From the NCBI GenBank assembly GCA_020636745.1, contig JACJXH010000007.1, positions 1 to 64,000 on the forward strand: a DNA stretch of 64,000 nt, read 5' to 3'. Positions 41,986 through 50,750 of the stretch are shown in pieces. The number at the start of each line of letters is the position of its first letter. Within the stretch, counting starts at the first letter, position 1. The notes under the pieces are model-generated. The model saw only the letters and a list, made by a program, of their open reading frames with translations, was not told the origin of the DNA and did no database searches. The translations under genes were made by a program, and so were the position numbers. The DNA is from Lentimicrobiaceae bacterium (lineage in GTDB: Bacteria; Bacteroidota; Bacteroidia; Bacteroidales; Lentimicrobiaceae).

Positions 41986-43341
41986 TTATTTTACATCTCT
42001 GAGATAATCAGGAATTTTTTCGTAGTCCGAAATGGCTGTCAGGCCTTCGTTCTCCCTGATAATGTGTGTTGTTCCTTTGGGGTCAATCATTACTACTTTA
42101 GGCCTTAAAGTAATAAATTGCATCCATTGGGTCATATTGTAAGCGCCGGTATACTGGATTACCAGGTGATCTCCGGTTCTCAGAAGTGGCAAATTAATGC
42201 TCTCTCTTACACAATCAATATTCATACACAAGGGGCCGTAAAGGGTGTTTTCTTCACGATATTGTGAGAATCCCTGAGCCGGAGTTACCGGATGCTGATA
42301 CCAGAACGATGTAAACAGGATATTGACTCCGGCATCAATAATGGTTGCTCTTCTTCCGCTTGATAAGCGTTTGTTGGCAATGACCGTTGAAATAAGATAG
42401 CCGGCTTCGTCAATTAATGCCCTGCCGGTTTCAAGAATAAGCAAGGGTAATGTTTCAGGTTTAAAGTTGGTATTTACCAGGGCAGTGGTAATGGCTTCTG
42501 CATAATCGTCAAAAGTAGGATTAGTGTCACTGCCGGGCAAGTATGAACCTTTTAATGTGTTTTTTGATGCAAAGCCCCCTCCCATATCAATGTATTTGAT
42601 GTTGTGATTGAACTTTTGCTGCAAGTTGAGCGCCAGATCTGCAAGTTTTGATGCCGCAACAGCATATGCATTGGCACTCATGATAAATGTGCCGATATGT
42701 GTATGCAGGCCCATAAGTTCCAGCTTGCCCGAATGCATGATTTTATTGAGCGCATCCCAGGCCTGGCCATTTTCGTAGTTGAAGCCGAATCTGTCCCACA
42801 TCGGATAGATGCCTGTATCCATATTCACCCTGATGGCTACTCGCGGCCTCTGGCTGATTTGTCCGGCAACCTCTATTAAAAGATACAACTCGTCGAGGTG
42901 GTCAATATGAATAAGTGAACCGTTTTCTGAAGCTCTTTTGAGATCTTCGGCTGATTTTCCGGGGCCGTTAAAAATAATTTTCTTTGGGTCAACTCCATTG
43001 GCCAAAGCTTTTTCATATTCGAACCATGAAACTACCTCGGCCCATGAACCCTCCTGGTGAAATACATTGCAAACAGCAGATAAATAATTGGTTTTATAGG
43101 ACCAGGCAAACTGCACTTTTGGATATCTCGTGCTGAATGACTTGTATGCTTTACGATAAGTCGTGCGAATTTTATCTTCTGACAAAACGAATAAGGGAGA
43201 GCCATAAGTAGCTGCCAGCTCTTTGACTGCAACACCTTCAATGTGGGTAAACGGAGGAGCATCGCTGCGCATTCCTGATTTACCTGGCATTCCTGATTCG
43301 AGTTTTAATATATGCGGGCGTTCATAACGTTTCTTTTCCAT
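41986..43341 (-). CDS. LysA-like PLP-dependent decarboxylase (alanine racemase fold)
   Basis: A 451-residue fold-type III PLP enzyme of the diaminopimelate/ornithine decarboxylase group. It has PLP lysine K83 in FAWSYKTNY (instead of the usual YAxKAN), VRVNMD-like AIRVNMDTG, LMGLHTHIGTFI, the phosphate loop DMGGGFAS, ETGRALIDEAGYL (EPGR in true DapDC) and the C-terminal active-site segment LYGPLCMNIDCV. The substitutions suggest a substrate other than meso-DAP. It has an unusual 35-residue N-terminal extension. It is the last gene of a cassette with a PqqD-like protein and an ATP-grasp ligase, 23 bases apart from the latter. Confidence 0.88.
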   Translation of the reverse strand: MEKKRYERPHILKLESGMPGKSGMRSDAPPFTHIEGVAVKELAATYGSPLFVLSEDKIRTTYRKAYKSFSTRYPKVQFAWSYKTNYLSAVCNVFHQEGSWAEVVSWFEYEKALANGVDPKKIIFNGPGKSAEDLKRASENGSLIHIDHLDELYLLIEVAGQISQRPRVAIRVNMDTGIYPMWDRFGFNYENGQAWDALNKIMHSGKLELMGLHTHIGTFIMSANAYAVAASKLADLALNLQQKFNHNIKYIDMGGGFASKNTLKGSYLPGSDTNPTFDDYAEAITTALVNTNFKPETLPLLILETGRALIDEAGYLISTVIANKRLSSGRRATIIDAGVNILFTSFWYQHPVTPAQGFSQYREENTLYGPLCMNIDCVRESINLPLLRTGDHLVIQYTGAYNMTQWMQFITLRPKVVMIDPKGTTHIIRENEGLTAISDYEKIPDYLRDVK

Positions 43342-43364
43342 TGTAATGTTTTTTTAAGCATTCA

Positions 43365-44411
43365 TTAAAGTTCACCATTTACCGAAATCTTCTCAAATTC
43401 GCTGCGATCAACAATCATATCGTAGGAGTAGCGTATAAAAAGTTTGCCCACCTCGTAAGTTTCAAAAGGTGGTACATTGTTGCCAAGGGCAAGATTGGTG
43501 AGCGCTTCCGGAATGTTTTGTCCGACTCCAACTGCCAGATAAACCCAGGCTGGAATGCGCGGATTAATTTCCATCAGGTAGTATTTGTTGTCGTTTGATT
43601 TCATCATCTCCAGCTCAAAAGCGCCCCTCCATTTGGTTTCTGCAACAAACTTTTCCGTTAGTGCCAGCAATCTTTTATCGTCAATACTGATTCCAGCCCA
43701 TGCCTTGCCTTTGTCGGTTATAAATTGTTTGCGCATAGGAACGGCAGCTATTGTCCGCCCATTTCCGTCGCCAAGCCCTGTTACATTGTATTCAGTGCCA
43801 TGTACAAATTGTTGCAATACCACCGGAAGTCCCCATTTGGCACTGATTTTATTGAAATAGGTACGTGCCTGCTCCATGTTATAAGCAACATAGGCGTCAT
43901 ACCATTTTCCTTTGACCATCAGCGGGAAATCAAACTCTTTTTGTAGTCCAAATATTTCTGAAGAATCGTAAATGGCTTTTCCAAGTGGAACATCAATGCC
44001 ATACTTTTCTCCGAATTCCGAAAGGTTGACTTTGTGTCGTTCTTCGAATTGGGTAAATGTTGGCAAAAACATATGTATCCCCATGCTTTTGAGCGTTTCT
44101 TCCAGTTTCATGAAAGAATATAATTCTGCATCGAAATTGGGAATAATTACATCCAGCTTTTCTTTGCTGTGTATGTATTCAAGTCTGCTCAGCAATACAT
44201 CAGCCCCCATGGATGGATAGGGAATCTGGTAAGTACAGTCTACAAGGTCGTGCATGTAAATGCCTGGCTCAAGCGATTCATAGGCAAACCCGATGATTCT
44301 TACATCGAAGCTGGATGATTCGCGCAATCCTCTGATTACAGCTATCCCTGGGCCGGGACTGTCAATTGCATTCAGCCCGGTAACACCTATATTAAGCCTT
44401 GGTTTCGTCAT
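43365..44411 (-). CDS. ATP-grasp-family ligase
   Basis: A 348-residue protein from the ATG at 44411; a TTG at 44420 is less likely. The N-terminal pre-ATP-grasp domain begins LNIGVTGLNAIDSPGPGIAVI. The ATP-grasp fold follows: FPLMVKGKWYDAYVAYN (ATP-binding lysine), VVLQQFVHGTEYNVTGLGDG, WRGAFELEMMKSNDNKYYLMEINPRIPAWVYLA (metal-binding E and N). It resembles the carbamoyl-phosphate-synthase/biotin-carboxylase style group whose members join carboxylates to amines via acyl phosphates. It overlaps the PqqD-like gene by 20 bases, so the two proteins are likely made together. The substrate is unknown. Confidence 0.88.
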   Translation of the reverse strand: MTKPRLNIGVTGLNAIDSPGPGIAVIRGLRESSSFDVRIIGFAYESLEPGIYMHDLVDCTYQIPYPSMGADVLLSRLEYIHSKEKLDVIIPNFDAELYSFMKLEETLKSMGIHMFLPTFTQFEERHKVNLSEFGEKYGIDVPLGKAIYDSSEIFGLQKEFDFPLMVKGKWYDAYVAYNMEQARTYFNKISAKWGLPVVLQQFVHGTEYNVTGLGDGNGRTIAAVPMRKQFITDKGKAWAGISIDDKRLLALTEKFVAETKWRGAFELEMMKSNDNKYYLMEINPRIPAWVYLAVGVGQNIPEALTNLALGNNVPPFETYEVGKLFIRYSYDMIVDRSEFEKISVNGEL

Positions 44412-44652
44412 CTTGTTCAAGCAATTGGTGTTGATTTAATATACTGCTGAAATCATGTATGTCCTTCTCAAGTGTGGTTTTATCTACATCATAAATGGCA
44501 GTAAGCTCCAGTAATATCTGTTCGATAGATAAACCTTCTTTAAAAAATTTGATAATTTCTGCGCCAATAGGATTAACAGTAAAAGATTCACCTGTTGATG
44601 GATTAAACAGAAACCCATTTTCACTGATGGCCAGGTTCTGGTTTATTTTCAT
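44392..44652 (-). CDS. PqqD-like protein (RRE-type peptide-binding fold)
   Basis: A protein of 86 residues. The sequence pattern NLAISENGFLFNPSTGESFTVNPIGAEIIKFFKEG followed by IEQILLELTAIYDVDKTTLEKDIHDFSSILNQHQLL fits the PqqD/RRE fold: a beta-hairpin, a three-helix winged-helix bundle and the D...F/L motif in the last helix. In RiPP pathways such domains bind the leader of a precursor peptide and hand it to a modifying enzyme. No precursor peptide is visible nearby. It is the first gene of the cassette and overlaps the ATP-grasp gene by 20 bases. Confidence 0.82.
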   Translation of the reverse strand: MKINQNLAISENGFLFNPSTGESFTVNPIGAEIIKFFKEGLSIEQILLELTAIYDVDKTTLEKDIHDFSSILNQHQLLEQDDETKA

Positions 44653-44794
44653 GATTGGTTTGTTTGGGTTTATCCGGTGCTCCGGAATTTGATTTTACAA
44701 ATTAACGTGTTATTCCCCTTTTGTGGTTTACAGTTTTTTTGCAAAAGGTTATAAGATTTGAGGAAACGCTTTGTGAGATAACAGACAAAGTAAA

Positions 44795-45397
44795 TTATTG
44801 TATTGTCGTGCCTGTGCCAATTGTTTCAATCGGGGTACGGCTGCTACCGCTCTTTTTATATTCACTTACTGAAACGCCAGTTATTTGCCTGAACTGGTTT
44901 GACAAATACTGAACTGAGCTGTATCCTAATTGTATGGCTATCTCGCTCAGTGTGTATTCTCCGTATTCCAGTAATTCCTTTACTTTTTCAATCTTATGCA
45001 TGATGATGAACTTTTCAAGGGTAATATGTTCGTATTTTGAAAAAATAGACGACAAATATGCATAAGACATCCCCATGCGTTCAACCAGGTAATCGGAGTT
45101 ACGGATAATGGAATTAACATTGCCGGCTTTATGCACCAGCTCTATTGTTACCATCTTTATTTTTTCAACAAGCACTTCCTCGCGGCTCATGATAGATTGA
45201 AAGCCCTCTGTTGCCAGGAGCTCTACAAAATAAGCTTCGGTATGTTCTAGTGGATTGTAGCGGAATTCTACTTCTCCCATTTTTATATAGGTGGGAGTGG
45301 CGCCAGCATGTTCAAGAATGTTTCTGATAAGCTTTAAACAACAGCTGCTTACCATGTTTTTAAGGTGTAACCGACAAGTTTCAAGTTGGCTTTCCAT
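44795..45397 (-). CDS. AraC-family transcriptional regulator
   Basis: A 200-residue regulator. An N-terminal part of about 90 residues has Cys at positions 8, 19 and 20 and no recognised ligand-binding cupin. A typical two-helix-turn-helix AraC domain (about 95-190) ends in YTLSEIAIQLGYSSVQYLSNQFRQITGVSVSEYKK. It lies 142 bases upstream of the PqqD-like gene on the same strand and probably controls that cassette. The short N-terminal region suggests it responds to a partner protein or redox change rather than a sugar. Confidence 0.88.
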   Translation of the reverse strand: MESQLETCRLHLKNMVSSCCLKLIRNILEHAGATPTYIKMGEVEFRYNPLEHTEAYFVELLATEGFQSIMSREEVLVEKIKMVTIELVHKAGNVNSIIRNSDYLVERMGMSYAYLSSIFSKYEHITLEKFIIMHKIEKVKELLEYGEYTLSEIAIQLGYSSVQYLSNQFRQITGVSVSEYKKSGSSRTPIETIGTGTTIQ

Positions 45398-45754
45398 GGT
45401 TAATCCGGTTTACTATATAGCGCTGGTTTGATTTTTCTTTAGCAGGATCAAATTCACCATTTTAAATATTGAAGCTAATATTGTACTTATGCATAGTCAC
45501 CATCTACAAGTCTATATCAAACCCAAATCAGCAGTTATTGTTTAATGCAGCCAAATATACGAAAAATCAGGTTTTGTTTTTGGGCTATTTCTGCAGGATT
45601 TTGTACCGTCTTAAATTGTATTTTTACCGTTTTACCAGGCAAATGCATCTACATTGCAATATTTTGGTAAAAATGTAGTTAAATAAGTCAGAAAACCTTC
45701 GGTACTCAGGTTAAGGCTGATTTATATATTTTATTCATAGTCAACATTGTATTA
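45398..45754. promoter_or_regulatory. 357-base divergent intergenic region (AraC gene / porZ)
   Basis: It carries the promoters of two divergent genes. On the minus strand TATATTTG (45552-45559) is a good -7 element, leaving a leader of about 150 bases before the AraC gene. A 7-base inverted repeat, CTACATT (45649-45655) and AATGTAG (45672-45678), may be an operator. No clear -7 element precedes porZ; the nearest match is CAACATTG. No small gene is seen. Confidence 0.45.
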
Positions 45755-48082
45755 ATGAAACGTACAGGACTTTTACTGCTTCTTTTAACAGCATTTATTT
45801 TTTCCGTTCAAACCAATGCACAGGAAATTGGTATTGGTGAATGGCGCGATCATCTTCCATACCGCAAGGTTATTGCTGTTACCGAGGGTGATGGAGTTAT
45901 TTATGCGGCAACACCATACAGCCTTTTTTATTACGATTTGGCCGATAACAGTGTGAATCGCCTGAGTAAAATCAATGGACTGAGCGATGTTGGAATCAGC
46001 AGTATTCAATATCACCCCGAGCTCAAAACCCTTGTTATTGCATATACGAATGCGAATATTGACCTGGTTAAAGATGGAAAGGTGGTAAACCTCTCTGATA
46101 TCAAAAGAAAACCAATTTTGGGTAATAAAACCATTAACCGAATTGTATTTATTGGCAAAAGAGCATATCTGGCCTGTGGGTTTGGTATTGTGGTGCTTGA
46201 TATTGAAAAAGAGGAGTTTCCGGAACCCATTTATTATATTGGTGCGCAGGGAAGTGCTGTAAATGTGAACGACATTGCTTATAATGCTGAAGATTCATTG
46301 ATTTATGCAGCAAGTGATGAAGGCATTTATCATGCTTCGTTCTTCGATTCAAACCTTGCCAATTTTGCTGAATGGACTCCTGAAGATTCTTTGGCTCTCC
46401 CTGCGGGGCCTTTCAATCATATTGCGGCCTTTCATAACCGTATTTTTATCAATAAAAAAGGCCCTTCTTACTCAACCGATGCTATGTTTGTAAAAATAAA
46501 CGGCAACTGGGAGGCGTTTCAACCCGAAAATACTTCAAACCGTTTCAGCATGGAGGTGCATTACGACAGGTTGATTATCACCAATAATCTGGCGGTTGAT
46601 GTTTTTAAACCCGACTTTTCATTAGAATACAGAGTATATACCTATAACCCGGGCAATGTGGTGCCTCAGGATGCTATTCTTGACAAAGACAACAACCTTT
46701 GGGTTGGTGATGAATTCGAAGGGCTGGTAAAAGTAACAGGTATCTGGACATCTGAAAAAATACTCCCCGACGGACCCGACTTCCCGGATGTTTATGCCAT
46801 GTCATCCGGAAAAAGTGATGTTTGGGTGGTTCCCGGTGGTCGTTCGTCTTCTTTTGGAAATCTATACAGACAAGCCCGTTTTGCCGGATTTTCTGATGGA
46901 AAATGGAAAACATTCAGCAATAAACAGGATGATTACCTGGGCGATGTGCGTGATGTGCTTTGTGTTGCAGTCGATCCTGCAAATTATAAAAGAGTTTATC
47001 TGGGTACTTGGGGTTATGGTTTGCTGGAATATAATGACGGCGTGTTTACAAACCGCTATACCAATGAAAACAGTTCTCTTGAGTTTTCGGCTTATAATGA
47101 AGGCTGGATTGGAATCGGTGGAATTGCTTTTGACAATAATAACAATTTGTGGGTAACAAATTCAAGCTCTCCAACCGCTTTATCGGTCAGGAAAACCAAT
47201 GGCGAATGGAAATCATATAACCTGGGCTCTGTGGCTTCTGGTATTGACATCGGTCGGGTTATGGTTGACCAGTCAAATCAGAAATGGATGATGCTCCGCG
47301 ACCATGCTCTGGTTGTATTCAATGATAATAATACACTCGATGATGTGTCGGATGATAAGGCCAGGCGACTGAATTCCTCGGTAGGAAACGGAGCGCTTCC
47401 CGGTGCGTTTGTTCTTAGTATGGCTGTTGACCGCGATGGCCTTGTTTGGCTTGGCTCAGATGAAGGTGTTTCAGTAATTTATTCTCCTGATAATATTTTT
47501 AACGGACAAAATTTTGATGCGCAGAAAATATTGATTGAACAGGATGGATACGGGCAATATTTGCTCGAAACTGAGTCAGTTACAGCTATTGCTGTTGACG
47601 GATCAAACCGCAAATGGTTTGGAACCGACCGGGCAGGTGTTTTTCTGATGTCAGCCGATGGTACCGAGGAAATTTTGCATTTTACCGAGGAAAACAGCCC
47701 TTTGTTGAGCAATTCCATTACAGATATTACCATTGCCGAGTCTGGTGAAGTGTTTATCGGGACAACCAAGGGAATTATTTCATACAGGAGCGAGTCAGTG
47801 CCCCCTCAGCCTACGCTTGACGAAGTAGTGGTTTTCCCAAATCCTGTGCGCGAAAGCTATAACGGAAGTATTGCCATCCGGGGGTTGGTCGAAAATTCTA
47901 ATGTGAAAATTACGGATATCTCCGGAACACTGGTTTACACTGCCATGAGCCAGGGCGGCCAGGCTTTATGGAATGGCAGAAACTTCGATGGAGAGAAAGT
48001 TCAAACAGGCGTTTATCTGGTTTATGTGTCGAATGCCGATGGGTCAAAAACTACTGTGACTAAAATTATGTTTGTTAACTAA
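45755..48082 (+). CDS. porZ: T9SS component PorZ-like beta-propeller protein
   Basis: A 775-residue exported protein. The signal peptide ends in TNAQ. GIGEWRDHLPYRKVIAVTEGDGVIYAATPYSLFYYD begins a two-component-regulator-propeller-like beta-propeller of two modules (about 25-680), with repeats such as NNLWVGDEFEGLVKV and LVWLGSDEGVSVIYS. A type A CTD follows (about 695-775, VVFPNPVRESYNGSIAIRG to a final V). This matches PorZ, the surface component of the type IX attachment complex that binds anionic LPS while keeping its own CTD. It supports an active T9SS that exports the other CTD proteins in this window. The next gene is recO, behind a terminator. Confidence 0.88.
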   Translation: MKRTGLLLLLLTAFIFSVQTNAQEIGIGEWRDHLPYRKVIAVTEGDGVIYAATPYSLFYYDLADNSVNRLSKINGLSDVGISSIQYHPELKTLVIAYTNANIDLVKDGKVVNLSDIKRKPILGNKTINRIVFIGKRAYLACGFGIVVLDIEKEEFPEPIYYIGAQGSAVNVNDIAYNAEDSLIYAASDEGIYHASFFDSNLANFAEWTPEDSLALPAGPFNHIAAFHNRIFINKKGPSYSTDAMFVKINGNWEAFQPENTSNRFSMEVHYDRLIITNNLAVDVFKPDFSLEYRVYTYNPGNVVPQDAILDKDNNLWVGDEFEGLVKVTGIWTSEKILPDGPDFPDVYAMSSGKSDVWVVPGGRSSSFGNLYRQARFAGFSDGKWKTFSNKQDDYLGDVRDVLCVAVDPANYKRVYLGTWGYGLLEYNDGVFTNRYTNENSSLEFSAYNEGWIGIGGIAFDNNNNLWVTNSSSPTALSVRKTNGEWKSYNLGSVASGIDIGRVMVDQSNQKWMMLRDHALVVFNDNNTLDDVSDDKARRLNSSVGNGALPGAFVLSMAVDRDGLVWLGSDEGVSVIYSPDNIFNGQNFDAQKILIEQDGYGQYLLETESVTAIAVDGSNRKWFGTDRAGVFLMSADGTEEILHFTEENSPLLSNSITDITIAESGEVFIGTTKGIISYRSESVPPQPTLDEVVVFPNPVRESYNGSIAIRGLVENSNVKITDISGTLVYTAMSQGGQALWNGRNFDGEKVQTGVYLVYVSNADGSKTTVTKIMFVN

Positions 48083-48103
48083 CCTAATTTTTCTGAACAT
48101 ATG

Positions 48104-48139
48104 AAAACTTCCGGGCAGATGTCCGGAAGTTTTTTTTTC
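48104..48139 (+). terminator. intrinsic terminator of porZ
   Basis: An 11-base inverted repeat (48104-48114 and 48123-48133) with an 8-base loop runs straight into T(9). It is 22 bases after the porZ stop. Confidence 0.88.
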
Positions 48140-48270
48140 GCCCGTTTATTGATTATCGAAACTTCATAAATGATGGGTTTCAAACAACTTTTTTTGCCTG
48201 ATTTCTCCTGATTTAATTTAATTTTGGTCTGCTTGTCTGGCAGATAAATATCAAAATCATTTGCAGTAAT

Positions 48271-48996
48271 ATGCTTCATCATACGCGCGGAATTGTATTC
48301 CATACTTCCCGATATTCTGACACCAGTGCTATTGTTAAAATATATACCGAAGATTTTGGTATTCAGTCGTATTTGGTAAAGGGTTTGTACAGCCGCAAAT
48401 CGCGTGTCCGATCAGCTATGTTCGGGCATTTATCGGTGGTTGATATGGTGGTTGAGCGTAAAGAACACAAATCACTGCATTTTATCAAAGAAGTTACAGT
48501 AAGCATGCCTATGCACGGCTTGCAGAATCATATTGCCAAAAGTACCATAGTGCTATTTGTTAATGAGTTGTTGTACAAATGTGTGAAAGAGGAAGAATGC
48601 AACCGCCCATTGTTTGGCTTTATTGTTTCTTCACTTCAAATACTTGACCATACACAGGCTTCTGTACAGGCTTTTCATTTATTGTTTATGCTTAAACTAA
48701 CCCGTTATCTTGGGTTTGAACCCCGTTTGTCAAAAACTGATGCCGGTAGTTATTTTGATATGGAAGAGGGTTTTTTTCTCGATACAGAACCATTGCACCG
48801 TTATTTTATCGCCGGTGAGCCTGCCAGAGCACTTGAAGAACTGCAGATGATGGAGTTTTCTGATTTGGAAAGCTATAAGATTAACAGAGTGGTGCGTGAC
48901 GAGCTTTTGGAAAACCTGCTTGATTTTTATCGGCTCAATATTCCTGAAATGGGTGAATTGAAGTCGCTGAAAGTGCTTCAGGAGTTGCTTTCCTGA
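48271..48996 (+). CDS. recO: DNA repair protein RecO
   Basis: A 241-residue protein. The N-terminal OB fold reads HHTRGIVFHTSRYSDTSAIVKIYTEDFGIQSYLVKG, as in RecO. A helical C-terminal domain follows (LFVNELLYKCVKEEECNRPLFGFI). RecO loads RecA onto single-stranded DNA with RecR in gap repair. The usual four-Cys zinc site is not seen: only two Cys (in CVKEEEC) lie near its position. It converges with the next gene, with five bases between stops. Confidence 0.92.
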   Translation: MLHHTRGIVFHTSRYSDTSAIVKIYTEDFGIQSYLVKGLYSRKSRVRSAMFGHLSVVDMVVERKEHKSLHFIKEVTVSMPMHGLQNHIAKSTIVLFVNELLYKCVKEEECNRPLFGFIVSSLQILDHTQASVQAFHLLFMLKLTRYLGFEPRLSKTDAGSYFDMEEGFFLDTEPLHRYFIAGEPARALEELQMMEFSDLESYKINRVVRDELLENLLDFYRLNIPEMGELKSLKVLQELLS

Positions 48997-49001
48997 ACTG
49001 A

Positions 49002-50507
49002 TTATTTCTTCTGATACAGTTTGAAGTCCTGATCAATCCACACCAGAGCCATATTTTTACTTTGGTTTTTCAAATAGTTTTCAAGAGCTTCATCAGGCAA
49101 TCCCGAATACAGCAAAAAGTAAGAAGCCTCTTTTTGATTAAACTGCTCCTGAAGCTGTTTAACAGAGGCGTCAGGCGTGTGCGACATGCTTTGCCTGCCT
49201 GTGTATCGGGCTAAAACAAGGGGCTTTTTAAAAACAATCAATGCGTTTTCAGGGGTCAGTGATTGTATCTGACGGAAAGCGCTAACTACATTTGATTTGT
49301 ATGGGCCTTCCTGAATGGTTTGCGTGCTGTGCTGCAGGTCGTTAAGCATTGGAAAGTATTGTATACACATCATTACCATAGTGAAAACAGCGATTAGTGT
49401 GCCTCCCCTGGCATTTTTCAATGATGTGGCAGTATGAATAATGTAATAAAGCATCAAGGGAACAATTGGTATTAAAAATCTGAAACCTGAGTTCTGGTAA
49501 GGATAAATAAATAAAACACCAAAGTAAACCAAAGTGGTCCATTCCAATACTCCAGGTTTTTGTGTAAAAGAGAGGAAGAGACCTGTAATAAAAAAAATAA
49601 TCATGGCTGAGCCGGCCAGGGCCGCCACCCAATGCGAAGGTGCAGCAGCTCCGGCAAAGAAATAGCGTATTACTTCAGCATAACCAAAAATATTGAGTGA
49701 AACGGACGAAAGGATATTTGAAAAGCTGAAAGTGTTGAGGTAGCTTAACGAGCCTTTGTCGCTGTGTAGAAAAAGCAATGAAAACACAACCGACAAGCCT
49801 ATTCCCGCGGCCAGCCCTTTCATCGGGCCCGATGCCATGCCGATGGCTTTTCTGATTTTCTTTTCTGAAATAAATGAAGATATCATTTGTTGCAGACTGT
49901 AAATCATAAGTGCTGCCAATAAGCTGGCACCGGCTGTTTTGGTAGCAGCGGCATAGCCTGCAATCAATCCGGCAAAAATCCATCGCCTTCCTGAAAGTGA
50001 TTCTTGCTTGTGTACCATTGAAACAAACACTGCGACAAGAAATGAAAAGGGAATATCGGCCATGACTTCCGATTTGAACTTAACCAGATACGGATTGTAG
50101 TAAATGATTATACTAAGTGCAATGGCAGCCCAAATTCCGGCTTTCTTTTGTAACAATAATACTGTGGTTACGGCAGTGGCAATTAAAAATAATGAAATCA
50201 GGTAGTTGTATGGAGGAATGGCATTTCCGAAAATGGCTGTGACAGGTGCAATGATGAGCGGGAATCCTGGCGGGTATGCCTTGGGTGCAAGGCTGGGAAA
50301 TGCTTCATTATAAACATACCCGGTGTTTTCCATTGCTCTGAAATGCACAATGTTATCGGCCTGAGCCATATACTGGGCAAAGTCCCCGCCCCAGTCGTGG
50401 TCGTGACGAATGTTTAGAAACAGCAAAGGGATGAATATAAGGGTTACCATTGCTGGAGTAAACCATCGGCATTTTGAAATTTCTGTAATTTTTGGCATGG
50501 CGCTCAT
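49002..50507 (-). CDS. GT39/ArnT-type membrane glycosyltransferase
   Basis: A 501-residue integral membrane protein with about 11-12 helices. The first periplasmic loop carries DHDWGGDFAQYMAQADN, an acidic motif of the type used for catalysis by GT-C enzymes (PMT/ArnT), and AYPPGFPLIIAPVTA follows. FKSEVMADIPFSFLVAVFVS and YPYQNSGFRFLIPIVPLMLYY match the dolichyl-phosphate-mannose transferase family style. A short C-terminal soluble domain of about 100 residues ends it. Such enzymes move sugars from a polyprenyl-phosphate carrier to lipids or proteins in the periplasm. Donor and acceptor are unknown, and no other glycan genes are adjacent. Confidence 0.85.
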   Translation of the reverse strand: MSAMPKITEISKCRWFTPAMVTLIFIPLLFLNIRHDHDWGGDFAQYMAQADNIVHFRAMENTGYVYNEAFPSLAPKAYPPGFPLIIAPVTAIFGNAIPPYNYLISLFLIATAVTTVLLLQKKAGIWAAIALSIIIYYNPYLVKFKSEVMADIPFSFLVAVFVSMVHKQESLSGRRWIFAGLIAGYAAATKTAGASLLAALMIYSLQQMISSFISEKKIRKAIGMASGPMKGLAAGIGLSVVFSLLFLHSDKGSLSYLNTFSFSNILSSVSLNIFGYAEVIRYFFAGAAAPSHWVAALAGSAMIIFFITGLFLSFTQKPGVLEWTTLVYFGVLFIYPYQNSGFRFLIPIVPLMLYYIIHTATSLKNARGGTLIAVFTMVMMCIQYFPMLNDLQHSTQTIQEGPYKSNVVSAFRQIQSLTPENALIVFKKPLVLARYTGRQSMSHTPDASVKQLQEQFNQKEASYFLLYSGLPDEALENYLKNQSKNMALVWIDQDFKLYQKK

Positions 50508-50532
50508 CGCAATTCAAAATCTTATTTCTTCG

Positions 50533-50540
50533 CAAAGGTA
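50533..50540 (-). promoter_or_regulatory. promoter of the glycosyltransferase gene
   Basis: Minus-strand TACCTTTG. The predicted start is near 50528, about 21 bases before the ATG at 50507. Confidence 0.6.
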
Positions 50541-50727
50541 GGGAAATGCATAAATTGAACAAGCTGTAGTTTGTGTCGATAAAATGTGCGGAATTTAGCT
50601 GTATTGCAGCAAAAGCTGCCTGTTGTCTTGGTTTAAACTGAAGGGCAATAGCCCGCAGTTTGTGCTTGTTTGGTGCGAATCATTGTGGATGAAAATGAGC
50701 CGGGAAGGATGAACAAATCAAAATGTC

Positions 50728-50735
50728 TATCTTTG
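50728..50735 (+). promoter_or_regulatory. promoter of lysS
   Basis: TATCTTTG. The inferred start is near 50740 and leaves an 11-base leader before the ATG at 50751. It shows that the frame open from 50670 to 50750 is not translated. Confidence 0.6.
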
Positions 50736-50750
50736 CAAAAAAAAATCTAT

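Noticed and set aside
41986..43341. Naming the decarboxylase lysA
   Set aside because: The PLP-lysine, EPGR and C-terminal active-site motifs all deviate from DapDC, and the neighbours are not lysine genes.
41986..44652. Calling the PqqD/ATP-grasp/decarboxylase set a RiPP cluster outright
   Set aside because: No precursor peptide, protease or exporter gene is seen, so only a candidate cassette is claimed.
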